Below, piece after piece: positions 17,522 to 25,975 of a stretch of 64,000 bases of DNA (position 1 is its first letter; every line of letters begins with the position of its first letter). The stretch lies in NCBI GenBank assembly GCA_020438845.1, contig JAGQTV010000114.1, positions 62,001 through 126,000 on the forward strand. Direction: 5' to 3'. Both the position numbers and the translations under genes were made by a program. The notes beneath the pieces were generated by a model. That model saw only the letters and a list, made by a program, of their open reading frames with translations, had not been told where the DNA came from and ran no database searches. The stretch is from Mycobacterium sp. (GTDB taxonomy: Bacteria; Actinomycetota; Actinomycetes; Mycobacteriales; Mycobacteriaceae).

Positions 17522-18052
17522 CTACCTCTGCTCGTAGGTGCCGTGGATGACGGCCCGGGCGATGGCGTGCATGTACAGGTTGAAGCCGAGGTAGGCCGGG
17601 CTCGCGTCCTCGGCGAGGTCGAGCTTCTCCACATCGAGGGCGTGCACGGCCACGAAGTAACGATGGGTGCCGTGCCCAGGGGGCGGAGCGGCGCCCACAT
17701 AACGGCGCATCCCGGCGTCGTTGACGAGCGTCAGGGCGTCACCGGGCAGCAGTGAGCCGTCGCCGACACCGCTGGGCAACTCGGTGACGGTGTCCGGCAG
17801 GTTCGCCACCGCCCAGTGCCAGAAGCCCGACGCGGTGGGGGCATCCGGGTCGTAGACGGTCACGGCGAAGCTGCGGGTCGCCTCGGGGAAGCCGGACCAG
17901 CTCAGCTGAGGGGACGCATCCTCGCCACCCGCGCCCATGATGCCGCTGACCTGGGCCATCTTCAGCGGCTCTCCGTCGGTGATGTCCGAGCTCCGCAGCG
18001 TGAAACCGGGCAGTTTGGGCAGAAAGTCGTAGGGGTTGTACGGAAATGCCAT
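17522..18052 (-). CDS. YbhB/YbcL (PEBP / Raf kinase inhibitor-like) family protein, Rv2140c homolog
   Basis: The 176-residue protein has the phosphatidylethanolamine-binding-protein signatures [34 protein letters not shown] and [19 protein letters not shown]. It matches M. tuberculosis TB18.6 along its length. ATG at 18052 has AGGA nine bases upstream; upstream codons in frame are less likely. A ligand-binding or inhibitor role is known for the family but not for this protein. Confidence 0.92.
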   Translation of the reverse strand: MAFPYNPYDFLPKLPGFTLRSSDITDGEPLKMAQVSGIMGAGGEDASPQLSWSGFPEATRSFAVTVYDPDAPTASGFWHWAVANLPDTVTELPSGVGDGSLLPGDALTLVNDAGMRRYVGAAPPPGHGTHRYFVAVHALDVEKLDLAEDASPAYLGFNLYMHAIARAVIHGTYEQR

Positions 18053-18109
18053 GTGCATCTTTCCTTTTCGTCGTTGGATCGTCGTTGGGTCGTCGTTGGC
18101 CAGCACTGC

Positions 18110-19468
18110 TTAACAGTTCATCAGGAAGTGCTCGAGCACCTGGGTGCCGAACAGCAGCGCGTCCACCGGAACCCGTTCGTCCACCCCGTGGAACAGGGCG
18201 GTGAAGTCCAGGTCCGGCGGCAATCGCAAGGGGGCGAAACCGAAACACCGGATGTCAAGGGCGGCAAAAGCTTTCGCGTCAGTTCCACCGGAGAGCATGT
18301 AGGGAACGATGCGCGCACCGGGATCGACGGCCAGCACCGCGTCGTTCATCGCGTCGACCAAGGCCCCGTCGAACTCGGTCTCGTAGGAGGGCAGTGCGGA
18401 GATCCACTCCCGGGTGACGTCCGGGCCGATGAGTTCGTCCACCTCGTGCTCGAAGGCAGCCTGCCGACCGGGCAGCACCCGGCAGTCGACCACGGCCTCG
18501 GCGGTCGCCGGGATGACGTTGGCCTTGTAACCGGCTTTGAGCATGGTGGGGTTGGCGGTGTCACGCAGAGTGGCCCCCACCATGCGGGCGATGGGGCCCA
18601 GTTTGGCGATCGTTCCCTCCAGGTCGGGGTCGTCCGGGTCGAAGTGCAAACCGGTTTCCTCGGCTATGGCGCTGAGAAACTCGGTGACGGCGCCGGTGAG
18701 CACCAGCGGGAATTGGTGGTGGCCCAGCCGCGCGACCGCGTCAGCGATGGCGGTGACAGCGTTGTCACTGTGGATCATCGAGCCGTGCCCGGCCCGGGCC
18801 CGCGCGGTCAGCCGCATCCACAGCAGACCCTTCTCCGCAGTCTCGATGAGATACAACCGACGCTCACCGCCGTCCTTGTGCGGCACGGTGATTGAGAAAC
18901 CACCGACTTCGCCGACCGCCTCGGTGACGCCCTCGAACAGGTCGGGGCGGTGTTCCACAAGCCAGTGCGCTCCGTACTTGCCGCCGTGCTCCTCATCGGC
19001 GACGAATGCGAACACCAGGTCCCGGGGCGGGACGATGCCGGCTCGCTTGAAATGGCGGGCGACGGCCAGCATCATCCCGCACATGTCCTTCATGTCCACT
19101 GCGCCGCGGCCCCATACGTAGCCGTCGAACACCGCCCCGGAAAACGGGTGCACACTCCAATCGGCGGCCTCGGCCGGAACGACGTCGAGATGGCCGTGGA
19201 TCAGCAGCGCGCCGCGACTCTGTTGGCCGGGGTTGCCGGGCTCGCCGGGATTGCTGGGCTCGCCCGGAAGACGGACGAAGACGTTGCCCCGGCCCGGCGC
19301 ACCGGACTCGACGTATTCCGGGTCATACCCGACCTCCCGGAGTTGCTCGGCGACCCAGCGGGCACAGTCAGCCTCACCCTTGGTGGTGGCCGGCTCGCCG
19401 GTGTTGGAGGTATCGAACCGGATCAGCGCGCTGACGAATTCGACGACTTCGTCGACGGGAGCGGTCAC
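18110..19468 (-). CDS. M20-family metallopeptidase (dipeptidase/deacylase type), Rv2141c homolog
   Basis: The metal ligands of the M20 family are visible: HGHLDVVP, GRGAVDMKD, FVADEEHGG (catalytic and metal Glu pair) and a C-terminal LFHGVDERVP histidine. The 452-residue length fits zinc-dependent dipeptidases and DapE/ArgE relatives; the exact substrate is unknown. Between the first strands is a short repetitive insert (PGEPSNPGEPGNPGQQ, around residue 70) that lies in a surface loop. It lies upstream of the PEBP-family gene on the same strand. Confidence 0.9.
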   Translation of the reverse strand: MTAPVDEVVEFVSALIRFDTSNTGEPATTKGEADCARWVAEQLREVGYDPEYVESGAPGRGNVFVRLPGEPSNPGEPGNPGQQSRGALLIHGHLDVVPAEAADWSVHPFSGAVFDGYVWGRGAVDMKDMCGMMLAVARHFKRAGIVPPRDLVFAFVADEEHGGKYGAHWLVEHRPDLFEGVTEAVGEVGGFSITVPHKDGGERRLYLIETAEKGLLWMRLTARARAGHGSMIHSDNAVTAIADAVARLGHHQFPLVLTGAVTEFLSAIAEETGLHFDPDDPDLEGTIAKLGPIARMVGATLRDTANPTMLKAGYKANVIPATAEAVVDCRVLPGRQAAFEHEVDELIGPDVTREWISALPSYETEFDGALVDAMNDAVLAVDPGARIVPYMLSGGTDAKAFAALDIRCFGFAPLRLPPDLDFTALFHGVDERVPVDALLFGTQVLEHFLMNC

Positions 19469-19590
19469 AGTCCTTTCCTACCATTGCCCGTGCTGCGATG
19501 GCCCATAGAACCGGCTACCCGGAAGTCCCTTACCACATCCTTATCTCAAACCCCATATGCAACACGCGCATCATAAGGTTCTATTTATCC

Positions 19591-20277
19591 GTGATAACTC
19601 GCTTGTCGGTGGCCGCCGCCCTGATCTGCCTCGGGGCAAGCGGGTGTGCGCAGACCACCGACGGCCTCGCGATGCCGCCGGCTCCCGTTCCGCCGACCAC
19701 GGCCGAGACCCTGCCGGCTCTACTCTTGTCCGCCGCCGACGTCGCTGCGGCAACCGGTCACGACGTCGTCGTCACCCGTGAGGTCAGCCAGCCCTGGAAC
19801 GACAGCGGGCACTTCGCCGGGGGCGGTTGCCTGGCCGTAACCGGGGCAGCCCAGCGCGAGGTCTACGCCGACACCGACTGGACCGCCATGCACGGCCAGG
19901 TGCTCCGCGATCCGCCCACAGCCCCGGCCTGGTCGCACTTCGCGGTGCAGGCGGTCACCCTGTTCCCCACCCCGCAAGCCGCATCCGACTTCTTCGCCAA
20001 GTCCCGCGACGGCTGGGCCGGCTGCTCGGACCGGGAATTGACGTACACCCAGCAACCGGCACCGGACCAGGTCTGGTCGATCGGCTCCGCGCGATCCGAG
20101 CATGACGTGCTGACGGTCTCCCGGACGCAGCTGCGGCCACAGCGCTGGTCCTGCCAACGCGCCTTGAGCGTGCGCGGTGCCGTAGCCGTCGATGTCGAGG
20201 CGTGCAGCCTCGACGGACCCACCAATTCAGCTGCCGCTATCGCTACCGCCATCGGCGACCGGCTGCCCGCGGATTGA
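19591..20277 (+). CDS. Lipoprotein with PknH_C-type (sensor) extracellular domain
   Basis: GTG at 19591 begins a signal peptide that ends in the lipobox GASGC. The open frame extends upstream, but those codons lack a signal-like sequence. The mature part (DDGW-type helices, FPTPQAASDFFAKSRDGWAG, paired cysteines and a final ACSLDG) resembles the extracellular domain of PknH and lipoproteins such as LppH. The 228-residue protein is likely exposed at the membrane surface. Its ligand is unknown. A weak TAAGGT box lies at 19573-19578. Confidence 0.78.
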   Translation: MITRLSVAAALICLGASGCAQTTDGLAMPPAPVPPTTAETLPALLLSAADVAAATGHDVVVTREVSQPWNDSGHFAGGGCLAVTGAAQREVYADTDWTAMHGQVLRDPPTAPAWSHFAVQAVTLFPTPQAASDFFAKSRDGWAGCSDRELTYTQQPAPDQVWSIGSARSEHDVLTVSRTQLRPQRWSCQRALSVRGAVAVDVEACSLDGPTNSAAAIATAIGDRLPAD

Positions 20278-20294
20278 GTTGGGCTTAAGTGTCA

Positions 20295-20314
20295 GGCCCG
20301 GATTTTCGCGGGCC
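20295..20314 (+). terminator. GC-rich hairpin after the lipoprotein gene
   Basis: GGCCCG and CGGGCC form a 6-bp stem around an 8-base loop, 18 bp after the stop codon. There is no T-run, so termination is uncertain. Confidence 0.3.
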
Positions 20315-20326
20315 CCGTCGATCCGT

Positions 20327-20332
20327 TAGCCT
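20327..20332 (+). promoter_or_regulatory. Candidate -10 box for tRNA-Leu
   Basis: TAGCCT fits TANNNT and would place the transcript start about 20 bases before the mature tRNA. The -35 region is poor. Confidence 0.35.
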
Positions 20333-20361
20333 TAAGCGCCCACTGTTCAGCGGGCGCACAG

Positions 20362-20447
20362 GTCCGAGTGGCGGAATGGCAGACGCGCTAGCTTGAGGTG
20401 CTAGTGCCCTATTAACGGGCGTGGGGGTTCAAGTCCCCCCTCGGACA
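20362..20447 (+). tRNA. tRNA-Leu (anticodon GAG)
   Basis: The acceptor stem GTCCGAG/CTCGGAC pairs perfectly. The anticodon stem CTAGC/GCTAG closes the loop TTGAGGT, giving anticodon GAG at 20395-20397. A long variable arm (TGCCC...GGGC) marks a class II tRNA, and the T arm GGGGG-TTCAAGT-CCCCC is intact. CCA is not encoded. Confidence 0.97.
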
Positions 20448-20472
20448 CACATACCGGTCAGGCACCGGCCGA

Positions 20473-21453
20473 TCACGTGCGGGCTTGCCCCCGTGTTTTC
20501 AACAGACTGGCCACCGTGGTGATGAGCAGCACCACCCCGATCACCCCCATCGACAGCCCGGTCGATATCTCCGGGACCGCTATGTGCTGACCTCCGTTGA
20601 GGAACGGCAGGGTGTTCTCATGCAGCGCGTGCAGGATGAGCTTGATCCCGATGAATCCCAGGATCAGGGCCAGCCCGGCGGACAGGTAGACCAGCCGGTC
20701 GAGCAGCCCACCGATCAGGAAGTACAGCTGCCGCAGACCCATCAACGCAAAGGCGTTGGCGGTGAACACGATGTACGGCTCCTCGGTGAGCCCGTAGATC
20801 GCGGGGATGGAGTCCAACGCGAACAGCAGGTCGGTGAACCCGATCGCGACGAGCGCGAGCAGCATCGGAGTGACCGTCCGGGTGCCGCCCACTGTGGTGA
20901 CGAGCTTGTCACCGTCATAGTCGTCGGTGGTAGGCACGAACCGGCGCACCAGTCTGACCAAGCGTCCCTCCCGTTCCACCTCGGCCTCCCGCTCGTGACC
21001 GCTCTCGCGGGCCAGCTTGAGCGCGGTGTAAATCAGGAATGCCCCAAACAGGTAGAACATCCAACTGAAGGCGTTGATGGCGGCGGCGCCAACCGCGATG
21101 AAGCCCGCCCGCATGATCAGGGCCAGCACGATGCCCATCAGCAGCAGCTTCTGCTGGAACTGCCGCGGCACCTTGAACGAGGCCATGATGACGGTGAACA
21201 CGAAGAGGTTGTCCACCGACAGCGCCTTCTCGGTGATGTAGCCGGCGAAGTACTCCCCGCCGTACTCCCCACCCCACTGCCACCAGATCACCAGGCCGAA
21301 AACGATCGCGATCACGATGTAGACCGTCGACCAGAGCGCGGACTCCCGGAACGTGGGCTCGTGCGGCACCCGTACATGGGCGAAGAAGTCGAAGACGAAC
21401 AACCCCAGGATCACCACACACGTGAGGACCCAGATCTGGATGGAGACTCCCAC
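20473..21453 (-). CDS. TerC-family integral membrane protein
   Basis: The protein (326 residues from GTG at 21453) has about eight membrane helices with the TerC/Alx features ALSVDNLFVFTVIM and FALDSIPAIYGLTEEPYIVF, whose acidic residues lie in the membrane and are thought to handle metal ions. TerC/Alx relatives are linked to manganese export and tellurite resistance; the role here is inferred only. The GTG start is one base after the DUF2784 stop (TGA-G-GTG), so the two are coupled. A longer frame to 21501 is open. Confidence 0.87.
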   Translation of the reverse strand: MGVSIQIWVLTCVVILGLFVFDFFAHVRVPHEPTFRESALWSTVYIVIAIVFGLVIWWQWGGEYGGEYFAGYITEKALSVDNLFVFTVIMASFKVPRQFQQKLLLMGIVLALIMRAGFIAVGAAAINAFSWMFYLFGAFLIYTALKLARESGHEREAEVEREGRLVRLVRRFVPTTDDYDGDKLVTTVGGTRTVTPMLLALVAIGFTDLLFALDSIPAIYGLTEEPYIVFTANAFALMGLRQLYFLIGGLLDRLVYLSAGLALILGFIGIKLILHALHENTLPFLNGGQHIAVPEISTGLSMGVIGVVLLITTVASLLKTRGQART

Positions 21454-21454
21454 C

Positions 21455-21874
21455 TCAGCGCGCTCCGACCGGACGGCCCGCGGCCGGCACCCGCCGAGCA
21501 CTTACCGCTAAGAGCACCCAGGACACCAGGACGGCGGTGAACGCCGCCGCCTGGGCGTAGCCGGTTGCCCCGGACGGGTACATGACCCCGGTGATGTAGT
21601 GGTCGATGAAGCCAGCCGAGCCCAGCGGGGCCATCCCGGCCCGCGGGCGCGCCCACTGCTCCAGCGCTGTCAACGGGCACCAGAAGTGCAGCACCACACT
21701 GCCCAGGCCCCACAGCACGACGGCCACGTGCAGCCAGACGGCGCGCCTACTCCAGACCCGATGGTTCGCCCTCCTCAGGGCAAGTGCGATGAACCCGCCG
21801 CTGGGCAGGTAAATCAAGAAGGCGAAGTGCGCAGCCACGGTCAGCCAGACCAGGCCGGTGTACAGCGGCCGCAT
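21455..21874 (-). CDS. DUF2784-family membrane protein
   Basis: From ATG at 21874 the protein has 139 residues and about four hydrophobic helices (LVWLTVAAHFAFLIYL, AVWLHVAVVLWGLGSVVLHF and a C-terminal helix). The polar HFWCPLTALEQW segment is typical of DUF2784. No function is known. The start is supported by TATCTT at -12 to -7, a leaderless arrangement; an ATG 12 codons upstream is weaker. Confidence 0.8.
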   Translation of the reverse strand: MRPLYTGLVWLTVAAHFAFLIYLPSGGFIALALRRANHRVWSRRAVWLHVAVVLWGLGSVVLHFWCPLTALEQWARPRAGMAPLGSAGFIDHYITGVMYPSGATGYAQAAAFTAVLVSWVLLAVSARRVPAAGRPVGAR

Positions 21875-21880
21875 GACCAC

Positions 21881-21886
21881 AAGATA
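21881..21886 (-). promoter_or_regulatory. -10 box for the leaderless DUF2784-terC transcript
   Basis: On the minus strand TATCTT is followed by six bases and then the ATG at 21874, the geometry of mycobacterial leaderless promoters. Confidence 0.5.
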
Positions 21887-21927
21887 CCGCCGCGACAGGG
21901 CGATGGGCATCGATCTCGGGGGCGTTG

Positions 21928-22674
21928 ATGAGGAAGACTGAGTCGGTGAGCCGCCGTGTCCTTTTCGTCTACAACGACCCGAGCGCCCCGGAGGCGCTTC
22001 TCGGTGAGGTGTTCACCGAATCCGGTTTCCAGATAACCACTTTCGAAGTCGTCCCACCACACCGCATCGACGACCCGAGGGTCGAGGTCACCTTTCCCGA
22101 CCCCACCCGCTACGACGTGATCGTGCCACTGGGGTCCCGGTGGCCGGTCTACGACGAGACACTGCCGTGGGTGGCAAGTGAGATCGCCATGGTGCACAAC
22201 GCCCTGGACGCCGGCGTCGGGGTGCTCGGGGTGTGCTTCGGCGGTCAACTACTGGCCACCGCACTCGGTGGTTCGGTCACCCGGTCCCTGCATCCGGAAG
22301 TGGGCTGGCACGAGGTGCGCAGCGACACGCCGGACCTGGTGCCGGGCGGTCCGTGGTTCCAGTGGCACTTCGACCGCTTCACGCCACCGCCGAATGCCAG
22401 GCTGGTTGCCCGAAACGACCGGGCAGCACAGGCTTTCACGCACGGCCGGGCGTTGGGTCTGCAGTTTCACCCCGAGGTCGACGAGGCACTGGTCCAGCGG
22501 TGGATCGCCGAGGACTCCGATGGAGACATGGTCCGGCTGGGACTGGATCCCGACGAACTCCAGAGGCGTACCGGCGCCGAGATCGACGGTGCGGTGGAGC
22601 GTCTACGAACTCTGGTGAGCGGCTTCCTCGGCTTGCTGGAGGACGGCCGCGACGACCCGCACCGCCTCCGGTAG
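21928..22674 (+). CDS. Class I glutamine amidotransferase-like protein
   Basis: The 248-residue protein has the nucleophile elbow GVLGVCFGGQLLA (Cys near residue 100) and the partner histidine and glutamate in LQFHPEVDE, so the triad is complete. It is a stand-alone GMP-synthase-like amidotransferase domain with no synthetase partner beside it. ATG at 21928 has a G-rich sequence five bases upstream; TTG at 21925 is also in frame. Its last 72 bp overlap the 3' end of the convergent hydrogenase protease gene. Confidence 0.85.
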   Translation: MRKTESVSRRVLFVYNDPSAPEALLGEVFTESGFQITTFEVVPPHRIDDPRVEVTFPDPTRYDVIVPLGSRWPVYDETLPWVASEIAMVHNALDAGVGVLGVCFGGQLLATALGGSVTRSLHPEVGWHEVRSDTPDLVPGGPWFQWHFDRFTPPPNARLVARNDRAAQAFTHGRALGLQFHPEVDEALVQRWIAEDSDGDMVRLGLDPDELQRRTGAEIDGAVERLRTLVSGFLGLLEDGRDDPHRLR

Positions 22675-23067
22675 CGCCGCCGTCACCGGGTCGCTCAATC
22701 CGGTCCCGTGCCCGGTGTCGAGCACTCCGACGGTGACGATCACCAGCGAGTCCGGTGCCCGCCCGAGCGCTCGACCCAGGTCGAAGGTCTGCCTCAGGTC
22801 AAGGTCATGTGAGCTCAGCCCGGCCGGGCCGGCGAGTTCACCGGGTTCGCAGCGGCGCACCCGACCCGGGGTGTCGCCGACGACCGCGTCCACCACGACC
22901 GCCAACCCCGCACCCGACCAGGCGTCCAGGATCGCCGTCGGTTCGGCGGGGCAGGCCAGCGTGCAGACCTCGGGGAACTCACGCCGGACCAGTTCGGCCA
23001 CCGCCGGACCGACACCGTCGTCACGGCGGTAGGGATTGCCGATGCCGATCAGGACCGGTCGGCTCAC
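22603..23067 (-). CDS. Hydrogenase maturation protease (HycI/HyaD-like)
   Basis: After nickel insertion, these endopeptidases trim the C-terminal tail of the [NiFe] large subunit. The N-terminal IGIGNPYRRDDGVGPAVAEL holds the family GxGNxxxxDDGxG motif with an acidic nickel-sensing residue, and VVVDAVVGDTPGRVR and SSHDLDLRQ follow. GTG at 23067 overlaps the large-subunit stop as GTGA and gives 154 residues; the longer frame is rejected. It is the last gene of the hydrogenase operon. Confidence 0.92.
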   Translation of the reverse strand: MSRPVLIGIGNPYRRDDGVGPAVAELVRREFPEVCTLACPAEPTAILDAWSGAGLAVVVDAVVGDTPGRVRRCEPGELAGPAGLSSHDLDLRQTFDLGRALGRAPDSLVIVTVGVLDTGHGTGLSDPVTAALPEAVRVVAAVLQQAEEAAHQSS

Positions 23068-24350
23068 CGCCGGTTCACGTGCAGGGTAAGAAAGTGCGTG
23101 GCGCAGGAGATGCACGGGTCGTAATTGCGGATCGCCCGCTCGCACATGTCAGTCAGGGCCGCATCGTCCAAGCCCTCCCCTGCGACCACCACCCTGGCCA
23201 GGTCGTCCTCGATCGCCGCCTGGTTCTGCGACGTCGGCGGCACGATCACCGCGCCTGCGATCAGCCCGTCCTCGTCGATCTCGTAGCGGTGGTAGAGCAA
23301 CCCGCGCGGAGCCTCGCTGACCCCGTGCCCGACCCCGGGACGGGCCTCCACCTCGACATACGGACGTGCCGGGCGTTGATACTCCTCGATGATGCGCAAC
23401 GCCTCTTCCACGGCGTAGACCACCTCCACCGCCCGAACGATGATGCTGCGGAACGGGTTCCGGCACTGGGTGCCCAATCCTGCGGCTGCCGCGGCTTCCC
23501 GGACCAACGGCGTGAGCTTGTCGTGGTTCAACGAGTAGCGGGCCAGCGGTCCGGTCAGATGCCGACGGCCGTCCAGAGTGGCCTGCAAGGCGGTGGAGTG
23601 CGGCACCTGGGTCTCTCGGACGTGTTCGCTGAACTCCGCGACGCTGAAGGCCGGGCCGTCGCTGCGGATGATCCGGCCGTCCTCCAACGGGTAGCGGTCC
23701 CCGGTCAGCGCCAAGAGTTCATGCTCGACGGTCAGATCCGGAAAGTCGAACCCGGCAACCCATTCCACAGTCGCGAGCGCGTGGTCGAGGGCAGCCCGTA
23801 ATTCCTCGGCAAGCGGGACAAGATCGGCCACCGTCGGCACCGAGTAGAACCCGCCGACCCGCACGTTGACGGGATGGATGGACCGGCCGCCGACGAATTC
23901 CAGCAACCGATTTCCGGCCTTCTTCAGCGCCAGGCCGCGCTCGACCGCGGCACGGTGGTCACGGGCAACCGTGATGATGTCGGGTGCCCCGAGGAAGTCC
24001 GGTGCGTGCAGCATGTAGATGTGCAGGGCGTGGCTGTGGATCCACTCCCCGCAGTACAACAGCCGGCGCAGCGCTACCAGTTCGGGATCCAACGTGACGC
24101 AGCAGGCATCCTCGATGGCGTTGCAGGCGCTGGTCTGATACGCGACGGGGCAGATACCGCAGATTCGGGCAGTGAGGTCCGGCGGCTCGGTGTGAGCGCG
24201 GCCGCGCAGGAACGCCTCGAAAAACCTTGGCGGCTCGTAGATGTTGAGCTCCACACGCTCAGGCACCCCGTTCCGCAACTCGACATGCAGGGCACCCTCA
24301 CCCTCAACCCTGGTGAGCGCACCGACCCGGATGGTGCGGGACCCGGTCAT
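23064..24350 (-). CDS. [NiFe] hydrogenase large (catalytic) subunit, group 3b-like
   Basis: The active-site cysteines lie in [10 protein letters not shown] (Cys64 and Cys67) and [10 protein letters not shown] (Cys413 and Cys416), so all four nickel/iron ligands are present. Position 71 in the first motif is Tyr, where many hydrogenases have His. Cleavage after His419 would release a nine-residue tail (FLTLHVNRR), matching the protease gene next door. With the three following subunits this forms a cytosolic NAD(P)-linked enzyme that could oxidise or evolve H2. ATG at 24350 overlaps the small-subunit stop as ATGA. Confidence 0.94.
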   Translation of the reverse strand: MTGSRTIRVGALTRVEGEGALHVELRNGVPERVELNIYEPPRFFEAFLRGRAHTEPPDLTARICGICPVAYQTSACNAIEDACCVTLDPELVALRRLLYCGEWIHSHALHIYMLHAPDFLGAPDIITVARDHRAAVERGLALKKAGNRLLEFVGGRSIHPVNVRVGGFYSVPTVADLVPLAEELRAALDHALATVEWVAGFDFPDLTVEHELLALTGDRYPLEDGRIIRSDGPAFSVAEFSEHVRETQVPHSTALQATLDGRRHLTGPLARYSLNHDKLTPLVREAAAAAGLGTQCRNPFRSIIVRAVEVVYAVEEALRIIEEYQRPARPYVEVEARPGVGHGVSEAPRGLLYHRYEIDEDGLIAGAVIVPPTSQNQAAIEDDLARVVVAGEGLDDAALTDMCERAIRNYDPCISCATHFLTLHVNRR

Positions 24351-25126
24351 TCCTCACCCCCGAATGCCGTGACGTTGAAGGTGTGAAATACCCGATTCAC
24401 ATCGTCACCGGACATCCCGTCACGATGCAGAAGCGGGATCAAGGCGGCGGTGTTCGGAGTCGCCGTCGGGCCGAAACAGCCGTAACAACCGCGGTGATGC
24501 CTGGGGCACAGAGCATTACAGCCGGCGTGGGTGACCGGACCCAGACAGGCGATACCCTCGGCCACGGCCACGCACGTCACCCCGGACCGTTTGCACTCGG
24601 TGCACACCGTCGCCGCCGGCAGCTTGGGCTTGCGACCGACGAGCAACGCGGCCAGGGTGTCCAGCAACTGGCCACGGTCGATCGGGCACCCCCGCAATTC
24701 ATAGTCGACGGTGACGTGCGCCGAGGCCGGCGTGGAGGTGGCCAGGGTCTGGATGTAATCCGGCCGGGCATAGACCACAGAAGCGAACTCGGTGACATCG
24801 GCGAAATTACGCAGAGCCTGGATACCACCGGCGGTGGCGCATGCCCCGATAGCCACCAGAATCCCGGACTGAGCCCGAATCTCCTTGATCCGGCGCTCAT
24901 CTGACGGTGTGGTGACCGAACCCTCCACCAATGACACGTCATACGGGCCACCGACGATGGCACTGGAGGCTTCCGCGAAAGCGGCGATCTGCACCTGTTC
25001 GGCGAGAGTCAGCAGCTCGTCCTCGCAGTCCAGCAACGTCAGCTGACAACCGTCGCAGGAGGCGAATTTCCATACGGCCAGGCTGGGGACATTGCCCGGT
25101 TGCTCCGCTCCTGCCCCCCGGGCCAT
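24347..25126 (-). CDS. [NiFe] hydrogenase small subunit, group 3b-like
   Basis: The 259-residue protein relays electrons through FeS clusters. [11 protein letters not shown] (Cys24 and Cys27) and GACATAGG bind the proximal cluster. C-terminal cysteines in [37 protein letters not shown] are enough for further clusters. It lacks the twin-arginine signal of membrane-bound uptake hydrogenases, consistent with a soluble group 3 enzyme. Its start directly follows the gamma-subunit stop. Confidence 0.93.
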   Translation of the reverse strand: MARGAGAEQPGNVPSLAVWKFASCDGCQLTLLDCEDELLTLAEQVQIAAFAEASSAIVGGPYDVSLVEGSVTTPSDERRIKEIRAQSGILVAIGACATAGGIQALRNFADVTEFASVVYARPDYIQTLATSTPASAHVTVDYELRGCPIDRGQLLDTLAALLVGRKPKLPAATVCTECKRSGVTCVAVAEGIACLGPVTHAGCNALCPRHHRGCYGCFGPTATPNTAALIPLLHRDGMSGDDVNRVFHTFNVTAFGGEE

Positions 25127-25975
25127 CTACAACTCCTTTACTTCGAACAGCGCTGCGGCCACGTCATACCCGACGACCGGGCCGTCGCGGCAGAGCAGCA
25201 GCGGGCCCAGCTGGCAGTGTCCACACCAGCCGATGCCGCATTGCATGTTGCGTTCCAGCGATACCCGAATATCCTGCGCGGCAACGCCTTTCTCCAGCAA
25301 TGCCTGCGCCCCGAACCGCATCATCGACTCGGGGCCGCAGAGGAATGCCGTGGTCCGGTCCGGCTGCAGAGTGAGGCGGCGCAGCGGCTCGGTCACAAAG
25401 CCGGTCTCCCCCGGCCAGCCCTGCAGTGGGACGTCCACGGTCAGGTGCAGCTCCAGGCGCGAATCATCCTGCCAACCAACCAGTTCCGCGGCGTAGAGAA
25501 AGTCGCGCTCAGCGCGCGCACCGGCGATCACAATCACCCGACCGTACCGCTCCCGCTCGGCGAGAGCACCCAATACCACCGGCCGAAGTGGGGCCAGGCC
25601 GACCCCGCCGGCGACGATGACGAGATCGCGGCCGGCGGCCTCCGACAAACCCCAGCCGGTGCCGAAGGGCCCGCGAAGGCCCAACGTCGAACCGGGTTCG
25701 GCTGCACACAACGCCGCGCTGACCGCCCCGACCGCACGAATGGTGTGGGTGATGGTTCCATCGGTGCAGAACGGGTCACCACTTACCGAGATCGCGACCT
25801 CACCGACGCCGAAGGCGTAGATCATGTTGAACTCACCCGGCGCAGGAGCCGCCAGTGCCCCGCGCACCGGTTCGAGGCGCAGGGTAACCGAATCGGCGTT
25901 CTCCTCCATCCGGGTGAGCACCCGATAGGGCACGGGAGCCATCGCCGGAGCCAGGTCGGTCATAGCTTCAGTCAT
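25127..25975 (-). CDS. Hydrogenase gamma subunit, FAD/NAD(P)-binding oxidoreductase
   Basis: This 282-residue protein is of the ferredoxin-NADP reductase type. An N-terminal FAD-binding barrel is followed by the NAD-binding VIVAGGVGLAPLRPVVLG and AFLCGPESMMRFG segments. The C-terminal cysteines of CGIGWCGHCQLGPLLLC bind a [2Fe-2S] cluster, as in sulfhydrogenase gamma and dihydroorotate dehydrogenase B subunits. ATG at 25975 has GGGGAG seven bases upstream and overlaps the beta-subunit stop by 8 bp; an upstream ATG at 25993 is less likely. It links the hydrogenase to NAD(P). Confidence 0.92.
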   Translation of the reverse strand: MTEAMTDLAPAMAPVPYRVLTRMEENADSVTLRLEPVRGALAAPAPGEFNMIYAFGVGEVAISVSGDPFCTDGTITHTIRAVGAVSAALCAAEPGSTLGLRGPFGTGWGLSEAAGRDLVIVAGGVGLAPLRPVVLGALAERERYGRVIVIAGARAERDFLYAAELVGWQDDSRLELHLTVDVPLQGWPGETGFVTEPLRRLTLQPDRTTAFLCGPESMMRFGAQALLEKGVAAQDIRVSLERNMQCGIGWCGHCQLGPLLLCRDGPVVGYDVAAALFEVKEL

